A stretch of DNA of 64,000 nt from positions 434,001 through 498,000 of the forward strand of contig NZ_BMRB01000004.1 in the NCBI RefSeq assembly GCF_014648415.1. The letters are read 5' to 3'. Of the stretch, positions 16,124 through 28,142 are shown piece after piece. Source of the DNA: Actinokineospora fastidiosa (GTDB lineage Bacteria; Actinomycetota; Actinomycetes; Mycobacteriales; Pseudonocardiaceae). Position 1 is the stretch's first letter, and each line of letters starts with the position of its first letter. Below the pieces are notes generated by a model. That model was not told the DNA's origin. It saw only the letters and a list, made by a program, of their open reading frames with translations, and ran no database searches. The translations under genes were made by a program, and so were the position numbers.

Positions 16124-17320
16124 GTGGTGACGGTGGTGGGGATCGGCGCGGACGGGTGGGCGGGTCTGCCGTCGGCGAGCCGGGACGCCCTGGGCGCGGC
16201 CGACGTGGTGCTCGGCTCGGCGCGGCAGCTGGGCCTGCTCCCGACGGAGGTCGCCGCCGAACGGGTGCCGTGGCCGTCGCCGCTGCTGCCCGCCCTGCCG
16301 GGGCTGGTCGAGGCCAACGCCGGACGCCGGTTGTGCGTGCTGGCCAGCGGGGACCCGATGTGGTTCGGCATCGGCGTCGAGCTGAGCGCGCTGACCCGGG
16401 TCGACGTGCTGCCCCATCCGTCGTCGGCGTCGCTGGCGTGCGCGCGGCTGGGCTGGGCGCTGCAGGACGTCGAGGTGGTCAGCGCGGTGGGCCGTCCGGT
16501 GGAGCGGCTGCACGCTGCCGTGCACCCGGGCAGGCGGGTGCTGGTGCTGAGCGCGTCCGGCGAGACGCCCGCCGCGGTGGCGGCGCTGCTGCGCGACCGC
16601 GGTTTCGGCCCCAGCGCGCTCACCGTCCTGTCGGACCTCGGCGGGCCGACGGAGTCGGCGGTGACCGCGACCGCGGAGTCCTACACCGGCCCCGCGCCCG
16701 CGCTGAACGTCGTCGCCGTGGAGTGCGTGGCGGGCCAGGGCGCCCGGCGGCTGCCGAGGGTGCCGGGCCTGCCCGACGACGTCTTCGAGCACGACGGGCA
16801 GATCACCAAGCGTGAGGTCCGGGCGGTGACGCTGGCCGCGCTGGCCCCCGAGCCGGGGGAACTGCTGTGGGACATCGGCGCGGGCTCGGGCAGCGTGGGC
16901 ATCGAATGGCTGCGCGCGCACCCGGCCTGCCGGGCGGTCGGGGTGGAGCCGCGCCCCGACCGGGCGGCGCGCGCGGCGCGCAACGCCGCCGCGCTGGGCG
17001 TGCCGCACCTGGACCTGGTGATCGGCTCCGCCCCGGACGTCCTCTCCGGACTCCCGCGCCCCGACGCGGTCTTCGTCGGCGGCGGGGCGACCGCCCCCGG
17101 CCTGCTGCCGGCGTGTTGGACGGCCCTGGCGCCGGGCGGCAGGCTCGTGGTCAACGCCGTGACCCTGGAGTCGGAGTCGCTGGTGACCCGCTGGCACGGC
17201 GAGGTCGGGGGGACGCTGACCCGGATCGCCGTGGACCGGGCGGGCGCGCTGGGCGGGTTCACGGCGTGGCAGCCGCAGCGGGCGATCACGCAGTGGCGCG
17301 TGGCCAAGGAGGAGATGTGA
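16124..17320 (+). CDS. cobL: Precorrin-6Y C5,15-methyltransferase (decarboxylating), CbiET fusion
   Basis: 398 residues from GTG 16124 (a second GTG follows at once). N-terminal CbiE tetrapyrrole methylase ([23 protein letters not shown]) and C-terminal CbiT Rossmann domain ([29 protein letters not shown]). CobL methylates C5 and C15 and decarboxylates the acetate side chain in aerobic B12 synthesis. Its stop overlaps the cobM start (GTGA). Confidence 0.95.
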   Translation: MVTVVGIGADGWAGLPSASRDALGAADVVLGSARQLGLLPTEVAAERVPWPSPLLPALPGLVEANAGRRLCVLASGDPMWFGIGVELSALTRVDVLPHPSSASLACARLGWALQDVEVVSAVGRPVERLHAAVHPGRRVLVLSASGETPAAVAALLRDRGFGPSALTVLSDLGGPTESAVTATAESYTGPAPALNVVAVECVAGQGARRLPRVPGLPDDVFEHDGQITKREVRAVTLAALAPEPGELLWDIGAGSGSVGIEWLRAHPACRAVGVEPRPDRAARAARNAAALGVPHLDLVIGSAPDVLSGLPRPDAVFVGGGATAPGLLPACWTALAPGGRLVVNAVTLESESLVTRWHGEVGGTLTRIAVDRAGALGGFTAWQPQRAITQWRVAKEEM

Positions 17321-18060
17321 CCGTTCACTTCGTCGGCGCCGGACCCGGCGCGGCCGACCTCATCACGGTGCGCGGGCGCGACATCATCGCCGCGTCGCCG
17401 GTGTGCCTGTACGCCGGGGCGCTGGTGCCGGTGGAACTGCTGGACGTGTGCCCGCCCGGGGCCCGCAAGGTCGACACGGCGAACCTGACGCTGGACGAGA
17501 TCGTCGCCGAGATGCTGGCGGCCCACGCCGCCGGGCAGGACGTGGCGCGCCTGCACTCCGGCGACCCCTCGGTGTTCAGCGCGATGGCCGAGCAGATGCG
17601 CAGGCTGGACGCGGCGGGCGTGCCGTACGACGTGTGCCCCGGCGTGCCCGCCTTCGCCGCGGCCGCGGCGGCGCTCGGCCGGGAGCTGACGGTCCCCGGG
17701 GTCGGGCAGACCGTGGTCCTCACCCGCACGTCCGCCCGCGCCACGCCCATGCCGCCGGGGGAGGACCTGGCGTCGTTGGGCCGCAGCAGGGCCACGATGG
17801 TGCTGCACCTGGCGGTGCAGCGCATCGACGAGGTCGTCGCCGAACTCGTGCCGAACTACGGCGCCGACTGCCCGGTCGCGGTGGTGGCGCGGGCGTCCCG
17901 GCCGGACGAGGTCGTCCTGCGCGGGACGCTCGGCACGATCGCCGAGGCCGTGCACGCCGCCGGTGTCCGCAGGACGGCCGTCATCATGGTCGGGCGCGCC
18001 CTCGGGTCCCCGGACTTCTGCGACAGCCACCTGTACTCCGCCGCGCGGGACCGCGGGTGA
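17317..18060 (+). CDS. cobM: Precorrin-4 C11-methyltransferase
   Basis: 247 residues, GTG start within the cobL stop. Motifs [41 protein letters not shown] and [10 protein letters not shown] are diagnostic for CobM/CbiF. It adds a methyl group at C11. Middle gene of the coupled cobL-cobM-cobK set. Confidence 0.96.
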   Translation: MTVHFVGAGPGAADLITVRGRDIIAASPVCLYAGALVPVELLDVCPPGARKVDTANLTLDEIVAEMLAAHAAGQDVARLHSGDPSVFSAMAEQMRRLDAAGVPYDVCPGVPAFAAAAAALGRELTVPGVGQTVVLTRTSARATPMPPGEDLASLGRSRATMVLHLAVQRIDEVVAELVPNYGADCPVAVVARASRPDEVVLRGTLGTIAEAVHAAGVRRTAVIMVGRALGSPDFCDSHLYSAARDRG

Positions 18061-18794
18061 GGCTGCTCGTCCTGGGCGGCACGGGCGAGGCCCGCGCCCT
18101 GGCCGCCGCGCTGCACCCCGGCCACGACGTGATCACCTCGCTGGCCGGTCGGGTGCGCGATCCCCGGCTCCCGGTCGGGCAGGTGCGCATCGGCGGCTTC
18201 GGCGGCCCCGCCGCGCTCGCCGAGTGGCTGCGGCGGGAGTCCATCGACGCCGTCGTCGACGCCACCCACCCGTTCGCCGAGCGCATCAGCGCCTCCGCGG
18301 CGACGGCGGCCGCTCAGGCGGGAGTGCCGCTCGTCCTCCTGCGCAGGCCGGGCTGGGCCGCGGGTCCCGGCGACGTGTGGCACCGCGTGGGAAGCCTGGA
18401 CGCCGCCGCGCTGGCCGTCGCGAGCCTGGGCGAGCGGGTGTTCCTGACCACCGGCCGCCAGGGCCTCGCCGCGTTCGCCGACTGTCCGCAGTGGTTCCTC
18501 ATCCGCTGCGTCGACCCGCCCGACCCGCCGCTGCCCGCCCGGTCCGAGGTGGTGCTCGCGCGCGGTCCGTACACTGTGGATGGTGAGACCGGCCTGATGC
18601 GCGAGCACCGCATCGATGTCCTGGTGACCAAGGACAGCGGCGGCCCGCTCACCGCGGCCAAGCTCGCCGCCGCCCGCGACCTCGGCGTCCCGGTGGTCGT
18701 CGTCGACCGCCCGGCCGCGCCGGACGTGCCCGTGGTCGGCACCGTGGCGGCGGCGCTCGCCTGGCTCGGGGTGAGCAATCTCTCGGCGGGCTGA
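18057..18794 (+). CDS. cobK: Precorrin-6A reductase
   Basis: 245 residues, GTG overlapping the cobM stop by 4 bp. [17 protein letters not shown] at the N-terminus, [11 protein letters not shown] (~70) and [15 protein letters not shown] (~190) are CobK/CbiJ signatures. It reduces the macrocycle with NADPH just before the CobL step. Last gene of the cobLMK run. Confidence 0.95.
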   Translation: MRLLVLGGTGEARALAAALHPGHDVITSLAGRVRDPRLPVGQVRIGGFGGPAALAEWLRRESIDAVVDATHPFAERISASAATAAAQAGVPLVLLRRPGWAAGPGDVWHRVGSLDAAALAVASLGERVFLTTGRQGLAAFADCPQWFLIRCVDPPDPPLPARSEVVLARGPYTVDGETGLMREHRIDVLVTKDSGGPLTAAKLAAARDLGVPVVVVDRPAAPDVPVVGTVAAALAWLGVSNLSAG

Positions 18795-19003
18795 ATCCTC
18801 GCCGCCGCCCGTGGCGGATAAGGTGGTTCAGCGCACTTTCGCTGGGGTCGTCGTCAAACCAGGGGTGGTTGTCATCCGCCAGGTCGGGGTCTTCCTGCCG
18901 CCGTGACCGCTCGGTCGAGAGTGGTCCCATTCCCGGTTCCTGTCATCGCGGGGCAGCGCCGCCTCGCGCCGTTCGCCGTGCGCCTGAACACGTCTGGTTG
19001 GTT

Positions 19004-20449
19004 GTGCTGAGTATCAAGGCTGTCCGCACCGAGGTGCTCGCGGGGTTGGTCGTCGCGCTCGCGCTGATCCCCGAGGCCATCTCCTTCTCCATCATCGCCG
19101 GTGTCGACCCGAGCGTCGGCCTGTTCGCGTCGTTCACCATGGCCGTGGTGATCTCGTTCGTCGGCGGCAGGCCCGCCATGATCTCCGCGGCGACCGGGGC
19201 CATCGCCCTGGTCGTCGCCCCGCTCGCCCGCGAGTACGGCCTGGGCCACCTCATCGCCGCGGTCATCCTCGGCGGGCTCATCCAGGTGCTGCTCGGCTCG
19301 CTCGGCGTGGCCGGGCTGATGCGGTTCGTGCCGCGCAGCGTCATGGTCGGCTTCGTCAACGCGCTGGCGATCCTGATCTTCCTGGCCCAGGTGCCCGAGC
19401 TCATCGACGTGCCGTGGCCGGTCTATCCGCTGTTCGGCGCCGGACTGCTGATCATGGTGCTGTTGCCCCGGCTGACCAGGGCGGTCCCGGCCCCGCTGGT
19501 GGCCATCGTCGCGCTCACCGCGCTGACCGTCGGGGCGGGCATCGCGGTGCCGACCGTCGGCGACAAGGGCGCGCTCCCGGACTCGCTGCCCACCCCGGGC
19601 ATCCCCGACGTGCCGTTCACCGTCGACACCCTGACGCTGCTGCTCCCGTACGCCTTCGCCTTCGCGCTGGTCGGGCTGATGGAGTCGCTGATGACGGCGA
19701 AGCTGGTCGACGACATCACCGACACCGGGTCCAACAAGACGCGCGAGGCCATCGGGCAGGGCGTGGCCAACATCGTCACCGGGTTCTTCGGCGGCATGGG
19801 CGGCTGCGCCATGATCGGCCAGACGATGATCAACGTGAAGGTCGCTGGCGCGCGCACGCGGCTGTCCACCTTCCTCGCGGGCGCGTTCCTGATGGTCCTG
19901 TGCGTCCTGCTCGGCCCGCTGGTGTCCGACATCCCGATGGCCGCGCTCGTGGCCGTGATGGTGCTGGTCGCGGTCGGCACGTTCGACTGGCACAGCGTCG
20001 CGCCGAAGACCCTCAAGCGGATGCCCGCGGGCGAGATCACCGTGATGGTGGTGACCGTCGCGGTCGTGGTCGCCACGGACAACCTCGCCATCGGCGTGGT
20101 CGTCGGCGCGCTGACCGCCATGGTGATCTTCGCCCGGCGGGTGGCCCGGCTCGTCGGGGTCACCTCGGTCACCGATCCCGACGGCGGCCAGGTCGTCTAC
20201 GCGGTGACCGGCGAGCTGTTCTTCGCCTCGAGCAACGACCTGGTCCACCGCTTCGACTACGCGGGCGACCCGGACCAGGTGGTCATCGACCTCACCGACG
20301 CCCACATCTGGGACGCCTCCACGGTGGCCGTGCTCGACGCCGTGGTCACCAAGTACGGCAAGCGCGGCAAGACCGTCGAGATCGTCGGGCTCAACGAGCA
20401 CAGCGCCACGATGCACGGCAGGCTCACCGGCGAGTTGACCGGCCACTGA
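19004..20449 (+). CDS. SulP-family anion transporter with STAS domain
   Basis: About 481 residues if GTG 19004 is used; upstream in-frame TTG and longer starts exist and no strong ribosome site decides. SulP signature at the N-terminus (LAGLVVALALIPEAISFSIIAGVDP), about 10-12 helices, and a C-terminal STAS domain (ELFFASSNDLVHRF...VIDLTDAHIWDASTVAVLD). Family members carry sulfate, bicarbonate or chloride. No sulfur genes adjoin it, so the anion is open. Confidence 0.88.
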   Translation: MLSIKAVRTEVLAGLVVALALIPEAISFSIIAGVDPSVGLFASFTMAVVISFVGGRPAMISAATGAIALVVAPLAREYGLGHLIAAVILGGLIQVLLGSLGVAGLMRFVPRSVMVGFVNALAILIFLAQVPELIDVPWPVYPLFGAGLLIMVLLPRLTRAVPAPLVAIVALTALTVGAGIAVPTVGDKGALPDSLPTPGIPDVPFTVDTLTLLLPYAFAFALVGLMESLMTAKLVDDITDTGSNKTREAIGQGVANIVTGFFGGMGGCAMIGQTMINVKVAGARTRLSTFLAGAFLMVLCVLLGPLVSDIPMAALVAVMVLVAVGTFDWHSVAPKTLKRMPAGEITVMVVTVAVVVATDNLAIGVVVGALTAMVIFARRVARLVGVTSVTDPDGGQVVYAVTGELFFASSNDLVHRFDYAGDPDQVVIDLTDAHIWDASTVAVLDAVVTKYGKRGKTVEIVGLNEHSATMHGRLTGELTGH

Positions 20450-20460
20450 GGACAGTGAAG

Positions 20461-20491
20461 GGGGCCCGGCTCGGGCGGCGAGCCGGGCCCC
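20461..20491. terminator. Bidirectional terminator hairpin
   Basis: Perfect 13-bp stem (20461-20473 with 20479-20491, 5-nt loop) between the convergent SulP and GH6 genes. Confidence 0.85.
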
Positions 20492-20512
20492 ATGCGGGCG
20501 CGCGTCGATGCG

Positions 20513-22688
<2,176 letters not shown>

Positions 22689-22716
22689 GTGCGCACCACC
22701 GTTCGTATGGTGTACG

Positions 22717-22743
22717 GTACGTTGTACGAGTCGTACGGCGTAC
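22717..22743. promoter_or_regulatory. 27-bp near-perfect palindromic operator
   Basis: GTACG-nn-GTACGA-n-TCGTAC-nn-CGTAC, 22 of 26 paired positions symmetric about base 22730. It fills the 74-bp gap between the TetR gene and the VOC gene, and is a strong candidate for the TetR binding site. Confidence 0.75.
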
Positions 22744-22762
22744 TGATTCTAAGGGGTAGTGA

Positions 22763-23119
22763 GTGCAGGTTCGTCGAGTGACCCTGGCCGCGCACGTGGC
22801 GCAGGTGCGGGCGGGTGCCGCGTTCTACATCGACCACCTCGGTTTCCGTCCGGTCATGGTCGAGGACCACATCGCCAAGCTGGTGCGCGACGACGCCGAC
22901 TTCGAGGTGGCGCTGCTGCCCGGGACGCCGCTCGCCGCCGGTTTGATCATCGCACTGGAGGTGGCCGACGTGCGCGCCGAGGCCGCCCGCCTGACGAGGG
23001 AGGGCGTCGAGGTCGGCCCGGTCCAGGACGAGGAGTGGGGAGAACGCCTCTGTCAACTCACCGACCCGAACGGATTGACCGTCCAACTGGTCCAGTGGCT
23101 CGGCGAGCGGCCCAACTGA
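22763..23119 (+). CDS. VOC/glyoxalase-family protein
   Basis: 118 residues, GTG start after AAGGGG. The betaalphabetabetabeta VOC repeats are recognisable: FYIDHLGFRPVMVEDH, and the C-terminal LCQLTDPNGLTVQLVQW. The family covers glyoxalases, dioxygenases and resistance proteins. Regulation by the adjacent TetR suggests a drug or small-molecule detoxification or sequestration role (inference). Only 26 bp separate it from the SNF2 gene. Confidence 0.85.
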   Translation: MQVRRVTLAAHVAQVRAGAAFYIDHLGFRPVMVEDHIAKLVRDDADFEVALLPGTPLAAGLIIALEVADVRAEAARLTREGVEVGPVQDEEWGERLCQLTDPNGLTVQLVQWLGERPN

Positions 23120-23145
23120 CCAGCGAAAGGGGAGAATCCCTGCCC

Positions 23146-25977
23146 GTGGCGAACATCCCGGCCGACACGGCCGCAGCCCTGACCCGCACCCAGGCCGTCT
23201 TCCACCCGGCCGACCCACCCCGCACCAGCACGATCGCCTTCATCGGCACCTTCGACGTCGGCGACCCGGCCGAACTGACCCTGTTCACCCCCACCACCCC
23301 AGATGGCACGCCCCGCCCCAACCGGGGGTCAGACCGTCCTTCTCTTCCAGGCTACCGGGATTCCGATCTTGTCAATAGGGCTCGCTCGCAGCCTGTGCAC
23401 AACTCCGGGGGTGTGGAACTGACGACCGTCGCGGTGACCAAGCTATCCGTGGCCGACGCCGTGCCCGTGCTCAGTCGGGCTCGGCGGGACGGCTCGGCTG
23501 ACCCGGCGGCGGCGTTCTGGGGGGCGGCGGTGGTGCTCGCCCTGCACCTGGTGGCGCGGGGGCGCATCGTGCCCGCGCTCAGCGCGGGTGGGGCCGACGC
23601 GTGGCGGGCGGGGCCGTTGGACGGGGACGATGTGGCGCGGGTGCGGGAGTTGGCCGCCGCCATGCCCGCGAGCGCGCGTGCCCTGCCCGTGACCGGGGAC
23701 CGGCTGCCCGACGCCGAGGCGTTGGTCCGCCAGTTCCTCGACGCCGTGGTCGACGGCATGCCGCGCACCGCGGCGGCAGTCAAGGTGGCCGGGGGGCCGC
23801 TCTACGCCGCGCGGGCCGTCCACAAGGCGCCGCGGTTGCGGGCGTGGGCCGATGAGGTGGCAGGCGGCCTCGACGCGGGGCTGCGGGTGTCCCTGCGCGC
23901 CGAGGTGCCGGGCGGGGACTACGCGACCGGCGCGTTCCACGCCGTCGTGCAGGCGCACTCGCTGGCCGATCCGTCCGTGGTGGTCGACGCAGCGCAGGTG
24001 TGGGCGGGGACGGACCTCGGCCGCAACGCCCGGGTCGAGGTGACGCGGGCGCTGCGGCGCGCCTCGCGGGAGTGGCCGCCGCTGGCCCGGCTGCTCGGCA
24101 GCCCGGTGCCCGACCGGCTGGTGCTCGACGACGCCGAGATCGACGAGCTGATGGCCGCCGCGCCCCGGCTCGCCGCCGCCGGGGTGGACGTGCACTGGCC
24201 GAGGGAACTGCTGGGCGGGCTGACCAGCCGGGTCGCCGTCGGTCGGGCCGCGGGCGGGCTCGCGTCGTCGGTCGGGCTGGACTGGCGGATCGCCGTCGGC
24301 GGCCGGACCCTGACCCCCGAGGAGCTGGACCGCGTCGCCGACGCCCACCGGCCCGTCGTGCGCCTGCGCGACGGCTGGGTGCTGGTCGACGCCGAGACGC
24401 TGCGCCGGGCGCGGGAGCGCGAGCTCAAGCCGGTCGACGGCCTCGCCGCGCTCGGCATGGCGCTGACCGGGTCCGTCGAGGTCGACGGCGAGACGGTGGA
24501 CGTCGAGCCCGCCGCGTGGCTGGACGAGCTGCGCGCCCGCATCGCCGACCCCGACTCCGGCGCCGAGGACGTCGACGCGCCCCCCGGCCTGGCCGCGACC
24601 CTGCGCGACTACCAGCTGCGCGGGCTGCGGTGGCTGGTCAGGATGACCTCGCTCGGCCTGGGCGCCTGCCTCGCCGACGACATGGGCCTGGGCAAGACGA
24701 TCACCCTGATCGCCCTGCACCTGCACCGCGCGTCGGGGCCCACGCTGGTGGTCTGCCCGGCGTCGCTGCTGAGCAACTGGGAGCGGGAGATCCGCCGGTT
24801 CGCCCCGGGCGTGCCGGTCCGCCGCTTCCACGGCGCGGCCCGCGACCTGGCCGACGAGGGCTTCGTCCTGACGACCTACGGGACGCTGCGCGCCGACCTC
24901 GACCGGCTGTCCGGGCACCAGTGGGACCTCGTCGTCGCCGACGAGGCCCAGCACGCGAAGAACCCCACCTCGGCGACCGCCAAGGCGTTGCGCGCGCTGA
25001 AATCCACCGCGCGCGTCGCGCTGACCGGCACTCCCGTGGAGAACAACCTGTCCGAGCTGTGGTCTATTTTGGACTGGACGACGCCGGGGCTGCTCGGCTC
25101 GCAGGCGTCGTTCCGGGCCCGGTGGGCCGAGCGGATCGAGGGCGACCGCGACCCGGTGGTCGCGCGGCGTTTCGCCCGGCTGATCACCCCCTTCCTGTTG
25201 CGGCGGCGCAAGTCGGACCCGGGCATCGCCCCCGAGCTGCCGCCCAAGACCGAGACCGACCAGCCGGTGCCGCTGTCGGCCGAGCAGGCGGGCCTCTACA
25301 CGGCCCTCGTGCGCGAGACCATGGCCGAGATCGGCTCCGCGCACGGCATGGCCCGCCGCGGCCTGGTGATGAAGCTGATCACCGGGCTCAAGCAGATCTG
25401 CAACCACCCCGCGCACTACCTCAAGGACGCGTCGGGGCGGCTGGCGGGCCGCTCGGGCAAGCTCGACCTGCTCGACGAGCTGGTGGACACCATCCGGGCC
25501 GAGGACGGCGCGGTGCTGGTGTTCACCCAGTACGTGGCCATGGCGCGGCTGATCGAGCGGCGCATGCGCGAGCGCGGCGTGCCCACCGGCTTCCTGCACG
25601 GCGGGACGCCGGTGCCGCGCCGGGAGGAGCTGGTGGCCGCGTTCGGCCGGGGCGAGTTCGGCGTCTTCCTGCTCTCGCTCAAGGCGGCCGGGACGGGCCT
25701 CAACCTCACCCGCGCCGACCACGTCGTCCACTTCGACCGGTGGTGGAACCCGGCCGTCGAGGACCAGGCGACCGACCGGGCGTACCGGATCGGCCAGACC
25801 CGTCCGGTGCAGGTGCACCGGCTGATCGCGGAGGGAACCCTGGAGGACCGCATCGCCGCGCTGCTGGCGGGCAAGCGCGACCTCGCCGAGTCCGTGCTGT
25901 CCTCGGGCGAGGCGGCGTTCACCGAGCTGTCCGACGCGGACCTCGCCGCGCTGGTGGAACTGCGGGGTGGCGCGTGA
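23146..25977 (+). CDS. SNF2-family DEAD/DEAH-box helicase
   Basis: 943 residues from GTG 23146, which follows AAAGGGGAG; an alternative GTG lies at 23413. SF2/SNF2 motor: motif I ADDMGLGKTITL (~510), motif II VVADEAQHAKN (~597), and motif VI QATDRAYRIGQT near the end. The N-terminal ~400 residues form the domain usual for actinobacterial SNF2 proteins (PVLSRARRDGS, AAFWGAAVVLALHLVARG). Residues ~66-95 (nt ~23335-23420) look like an insert of different composition. Its stop overlaps the SWIM gene start, a pairing known across actinobacteria. Confidence 0.9.
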   Translation: MANIPADTAAALTRTQAVFHPADPPRTSTIAFIGTFDVGDPAELTLFTPTTPDGTPRPNRGSDRPSLPGYRDSDLVNRARSQPVHNSGGVELTTVAVTKLSVADAVPVLSRARRDGSADPAAAFWGAAVVLALHLVARGRIVPALSAGGADAWRAGPLDGDDVARVRELAAAMPASARALPVTGDRLPDAEALVRQFLDAVVDGMPRTAAAVKVAGGPLYAARAVHKAPRLRAWADEVAGGLDAGLRVSLRAEVPGGDYATGAFHAVVQAHSLADPSVVVDAAQVWAGTDLGRNARVEVTRALRRASREWPPLARLLGSPVPDRLVLDDAEIDELMAAAPRLAAAGVDVHWPRELLGGLTSRVAVGRAAGGLASSVGLDWRIAVGGRTLTPEELDRVADAHRPVVRLRDGWVLVDAETLRRARERELKPVDGLAALGMALTGSVEVDGETVDVEPAAWLDELRARIADPDSGAEDVDAPPGLAATLRDYQLRGLRWLVRMTSLGLGACLADDMGLGKTITLIALHLHRASGPTLVVCPASLLSNWEREIRRFAPGVPVRRFHGAARDLADEGFVLTTYGTLRADLDRLSGHQWDLVVADEAQHAKNPTSATAKALRALKSTARVALTGTPVENNLSELWSILDWTTPGLLGSQASFRARWAERIEGDRDPVVARRFARLITPFLLRRRKSDPGIAPELPPKTETDQPVPLSAEQAGLYTALVRETMAEIGSAHGMARRGLVMKLITGLKQICNHPAHYLKDASGRLAGRSGKLDLLDELVDTIRAEDGAVLVFTQYVAMARLIERRMRERGVPTGFLHGGTPVPRREELVAAFGRGEFGVFLLSLKAAGTGLNLTRADHVVHFDRWWNPAVEDQATDRAYRIGQTRPVQVHRLIAEGTLEDRIAALLAGKRDLAESVLSSGEAAFTELSDADLAALVELRGGA

Positions 25978-27095
25978 GCGCGGCGCGGGGCTTCCCCGCG
26001 TTCCCCGCTGTGCCCGGCACCGGCAGGTTCGCCCGCACCTGGTGGGGCCGGGCGTGGATCAGCGGCCTGGAGGACAGCGCCCTCGACGCCCAGCAGCTGC
26101 GCGTCGGCAGGCGGCTGGCCCGGTCCGGCCGGGTCGGGGCGATCACCGTCAGCGCGGGTCGGCTCACCGCCCAGGTCCACGACCACGGCGACGACACGAG
26201 CTACGCGACGGTCGTGCGGGTGCCGGTCCTGTCCGACGCGGAGTGGGACCGCTTCGCGGGCCAGGTGGCCGCCGAGTCCGGGCACATCGCCGCCCTGCTG
26301 GACGGCGAGATGCCCGCCGCGCTGGCGGAGGCGGCGTCGGCGGCCGGGGTGGCCCTGCTGCCCGGCATCGGCGACTTCGACTCCGAGTGCGGCTGCCCCG
26401 GCTGGGAGATGCCGTGCAGGCACGCGGCGGCCGTGGCCTACCAGGCGGCGTGGCTGCTCGACGCTGACCCGTTCGTGCTGCTGCTCATCCGAGGGCGGGG
26501 CCGGGAGTTCCTCCTGGAGCCGCCGGACACCGTCGAGGGCGTGCCCGCCGCGGAGGCGTTCGCGCGACGGCCCGCGCCGCTGCCGGACCCGCCGCCGGTC
26601 CCCGACGAGCCGCCCGCACCGCTGTCGGTGCCCGCGGCCCCGGGCGTCGACCCCGACGCGCTGGCCCTGCTGGCGGCCGACGCGGCCGTCCGCGCCCGAG
26701 CGCTGCTCACGGGCGGCCCGGTCCCGGTTCTGACGGCGGCCGACGACGTGGTGCGCTTCGCCGCGACCCACCCGACGGCCGTCGAGCGCCTGCGGCCCGC
26801 GCGGGAGGACCTGGACCAGGCGGTCGCCGCGTGGCGCCAGGGCGGGCTGCCCGCCCTGCGCGTGTTGGAGGCGTCGTGGCGCCCGCCCGCAGCGGACCTC
26901 GCCAGGGGCCGGGATGCGGTGGCGTCGGTCGCCGACGCGGAGGCCGAGGTCGCGGCCAACCGCATCACCGTCGGCGCGGCCCAGGTCCGTCTGGGCCGCG
27001 ACGGGCGCTGGTACCCGTACCGCGAGCGCGGCGGCCGGTGGTGGCCGTCGGGCGCGCCGTCGCCGGACGCGGCGACGGCGATGCTCAACGGGTGA
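25974..27095 (+). CDS. SWIM zinc-finger protein, partner of SNF2 helicase
   Basis: 373 residues, GTG within the helicase stop. WWGRAWISGLEDSALDAQQLRVGRRLARSG-type N-terminus and a SWIM finger with the CxC...CxH set in CGCPGWEMPCRH (~140-151). SWIM domains bind DNA or proteins. The gene pair is conserved and probably makes a DNA remodelling or repair complex; the biological role is not established. The C-terminal half is Pro/Ala-rich with a helical end. Confidence 0.88.
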   Translation: MSAARGFPAFPAVPGTGRFARTWWGRAWISGLEDSALDAQQLRVGRRLARSGRVGAITVSAGRLTAQVHDHGDDTSYATVVRVPVLSDAEWDRFAGQVAAESGHIAALLDGEMPAALAEAASAAGVALLPGIGDFDSECGCPGWEMPCRHAAAVAYQAAWLLDADPFVLLLIRGRGREFLLEPPDTVEGVPAAEAFARRPAPLPDPPPVPDEPPAPLSVPAAPGVDPDALALLAADAAVRARALLTGGPVPVLTAADDVVRFAATHPTAVERLRPAREDLDQAVAAWRQGGLPALRVLEASWRPPAADLARGRDAVASVADAEAEVAANRITVGAAQVRLGRDGRWYPYRERGGRWWPSGAPSPDAATAMLNG

Positions 27096-27126
27096 GCATC
27101 GCCGGGACGGCCTTGCGACAGACCAG

Positions 27127-27156
27127 GCCGTGGCCGCGTTCTTCCGCGGCCACGGC
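27127..27156. terminator. Bidirectional terminator hairpin
   Basis: Perfect 12-bp stem (27127-27138 with 27145-27156, loop TTCTTC), extended by an outer CAGACC/GGTCTG pairing, between the convergent SWIM and PRC-barrel genes. Confidence 0.85.
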
Positions 27157-27172
27157 TGGGGTCTGTGGTCCG

Positions 27173-28006
27173 TCAGCGACGGTCGTTGCGGTCGTTGCGC
27201 TTGTTGCGGGTGGTCGTGTTGTCCTCGACGTCGATGCGTTCCTTGCGAACGTTGCCGCTCACGCGTTCCTGGTCGGTGACGGTCTCCTTGTCCAGGCGGA
27301 CCTTCTCCACCGGGCGGACCGTCTTGTCAGCGACGGCTTCCTCGCGGTGCAGCGTGACCTCGGCCTCCTCATCGCCGAAGGCGTTCGGGTCGGCCGGGCG
27401 GTTGGGGTCGACCGGTTCGCGCACCACGCGCACTTCCTCGCGCCTGACCGGGACGCTCATGTCCTGGCGCTCGGTGACGACGTGCTTGACCAGCCGGACG
27501 CGGCCTGCCTCGACGTCGCGGACGCCCGCGTGCAGCTCCTCCTCGTGGCGGGTGATGCCGCCGCCCTTGCGGGAGGTGTCCTTGGTCCCGGTGTTCCTGG
27601 CCCCGGTGTCCCGTGTCGCCGTGTCCCGTGTCGTGGTGCCGCGCTGCTGGCGGCCGCCGGGCAGGCGGTCGTGCTCGCCGGTGCTGGCGGTGGGGATCAT
27701 GCCGTAGTAGCGGTACAGCTCGTCCTGCTGCGCGTCCGACATGTGCCCGCCCTCGATATCGATGTGCGGCGAGTCCTTGATCTGCTTCTTGTCCACGGGC
27801 ACCACGATCTGCCCCTGGCCCATCCTGGCCTCCTGGATCGGCACGAAGGTGTCCTTCATGCCGAACAGGCCGGTGTGCACCTCGGCCCACAGCGGGCGGC
27901 CGGTTCGGTCATCCAGCCACACCTGTTTCACCGAGCCGATCTTCTCGCCGTGCGCGTCGACCATGTCGCAGTCGAACAGCTGGTTGATCTGGGCCTGGTC
28001 GATCAT
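27173..28006 (-). CDS. PRC-barrel and DUF2382 domain protein
   Basis: 277 residues from ATG 28006 (AAGGGAG upstream). N-terminal PRC-barrel (VDAHGEKIGSVKQVWLDDRTGRP, ~14-85) and C-terminal DUF2382 (LHAGVRDVEAGRVRLVKHVVTER to the end), joined by a Thr/Arg/Gly-rich linker with short repeats of the type TRDTATRDTGARNTGTKDT. Proteins of this architecture are stress-induced in many bacteria; molecular function is unknown. Confidence 0.88.
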   Translation of the reverse strand: MIDQAQINQLFDCDMVDAHGEKIGSVKQVWLDDRTGRPLWAEVHTGLFGMKDTFVPIQEARMGQGQIVVPVDKKQIKDSPHIDIEGGHMSDAQQDELYRYYGMIPTASTGEHDRLPGGRQQRGTTTRDTATRDTGARNTGTKDTSRKGGGITRHEEELHAGVRDVEAGRVRLVKHVVTERQDMSVPVRREEVRVVREPVDPNRPADPNAFGDEEAEVTLHREEAVADKTVRPVEKVRLDKETVTDQERVSGNVRKERIDVEDNTTTRNKRNDRNDRR

Positions 28007-28142
28007 CGGCTCACTCCCTTCGGTCGGGTCGTGCCTCGGCACCGGGCCTACCCGGCCGGGGTGGGCCACATACGTCGGCGGGGACGGAGTCACCCATCCG
28101 AGTGACGGGTTGTAGGGTGATCCACAGAGAACCGGAGGCACC

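Noticed and set aside
18649..18930. Minus-strand frame across the cobK end and following gap
   Set aside because: Mostly antisense to cobK, Arg/Pro-rich, no supporting start signal.
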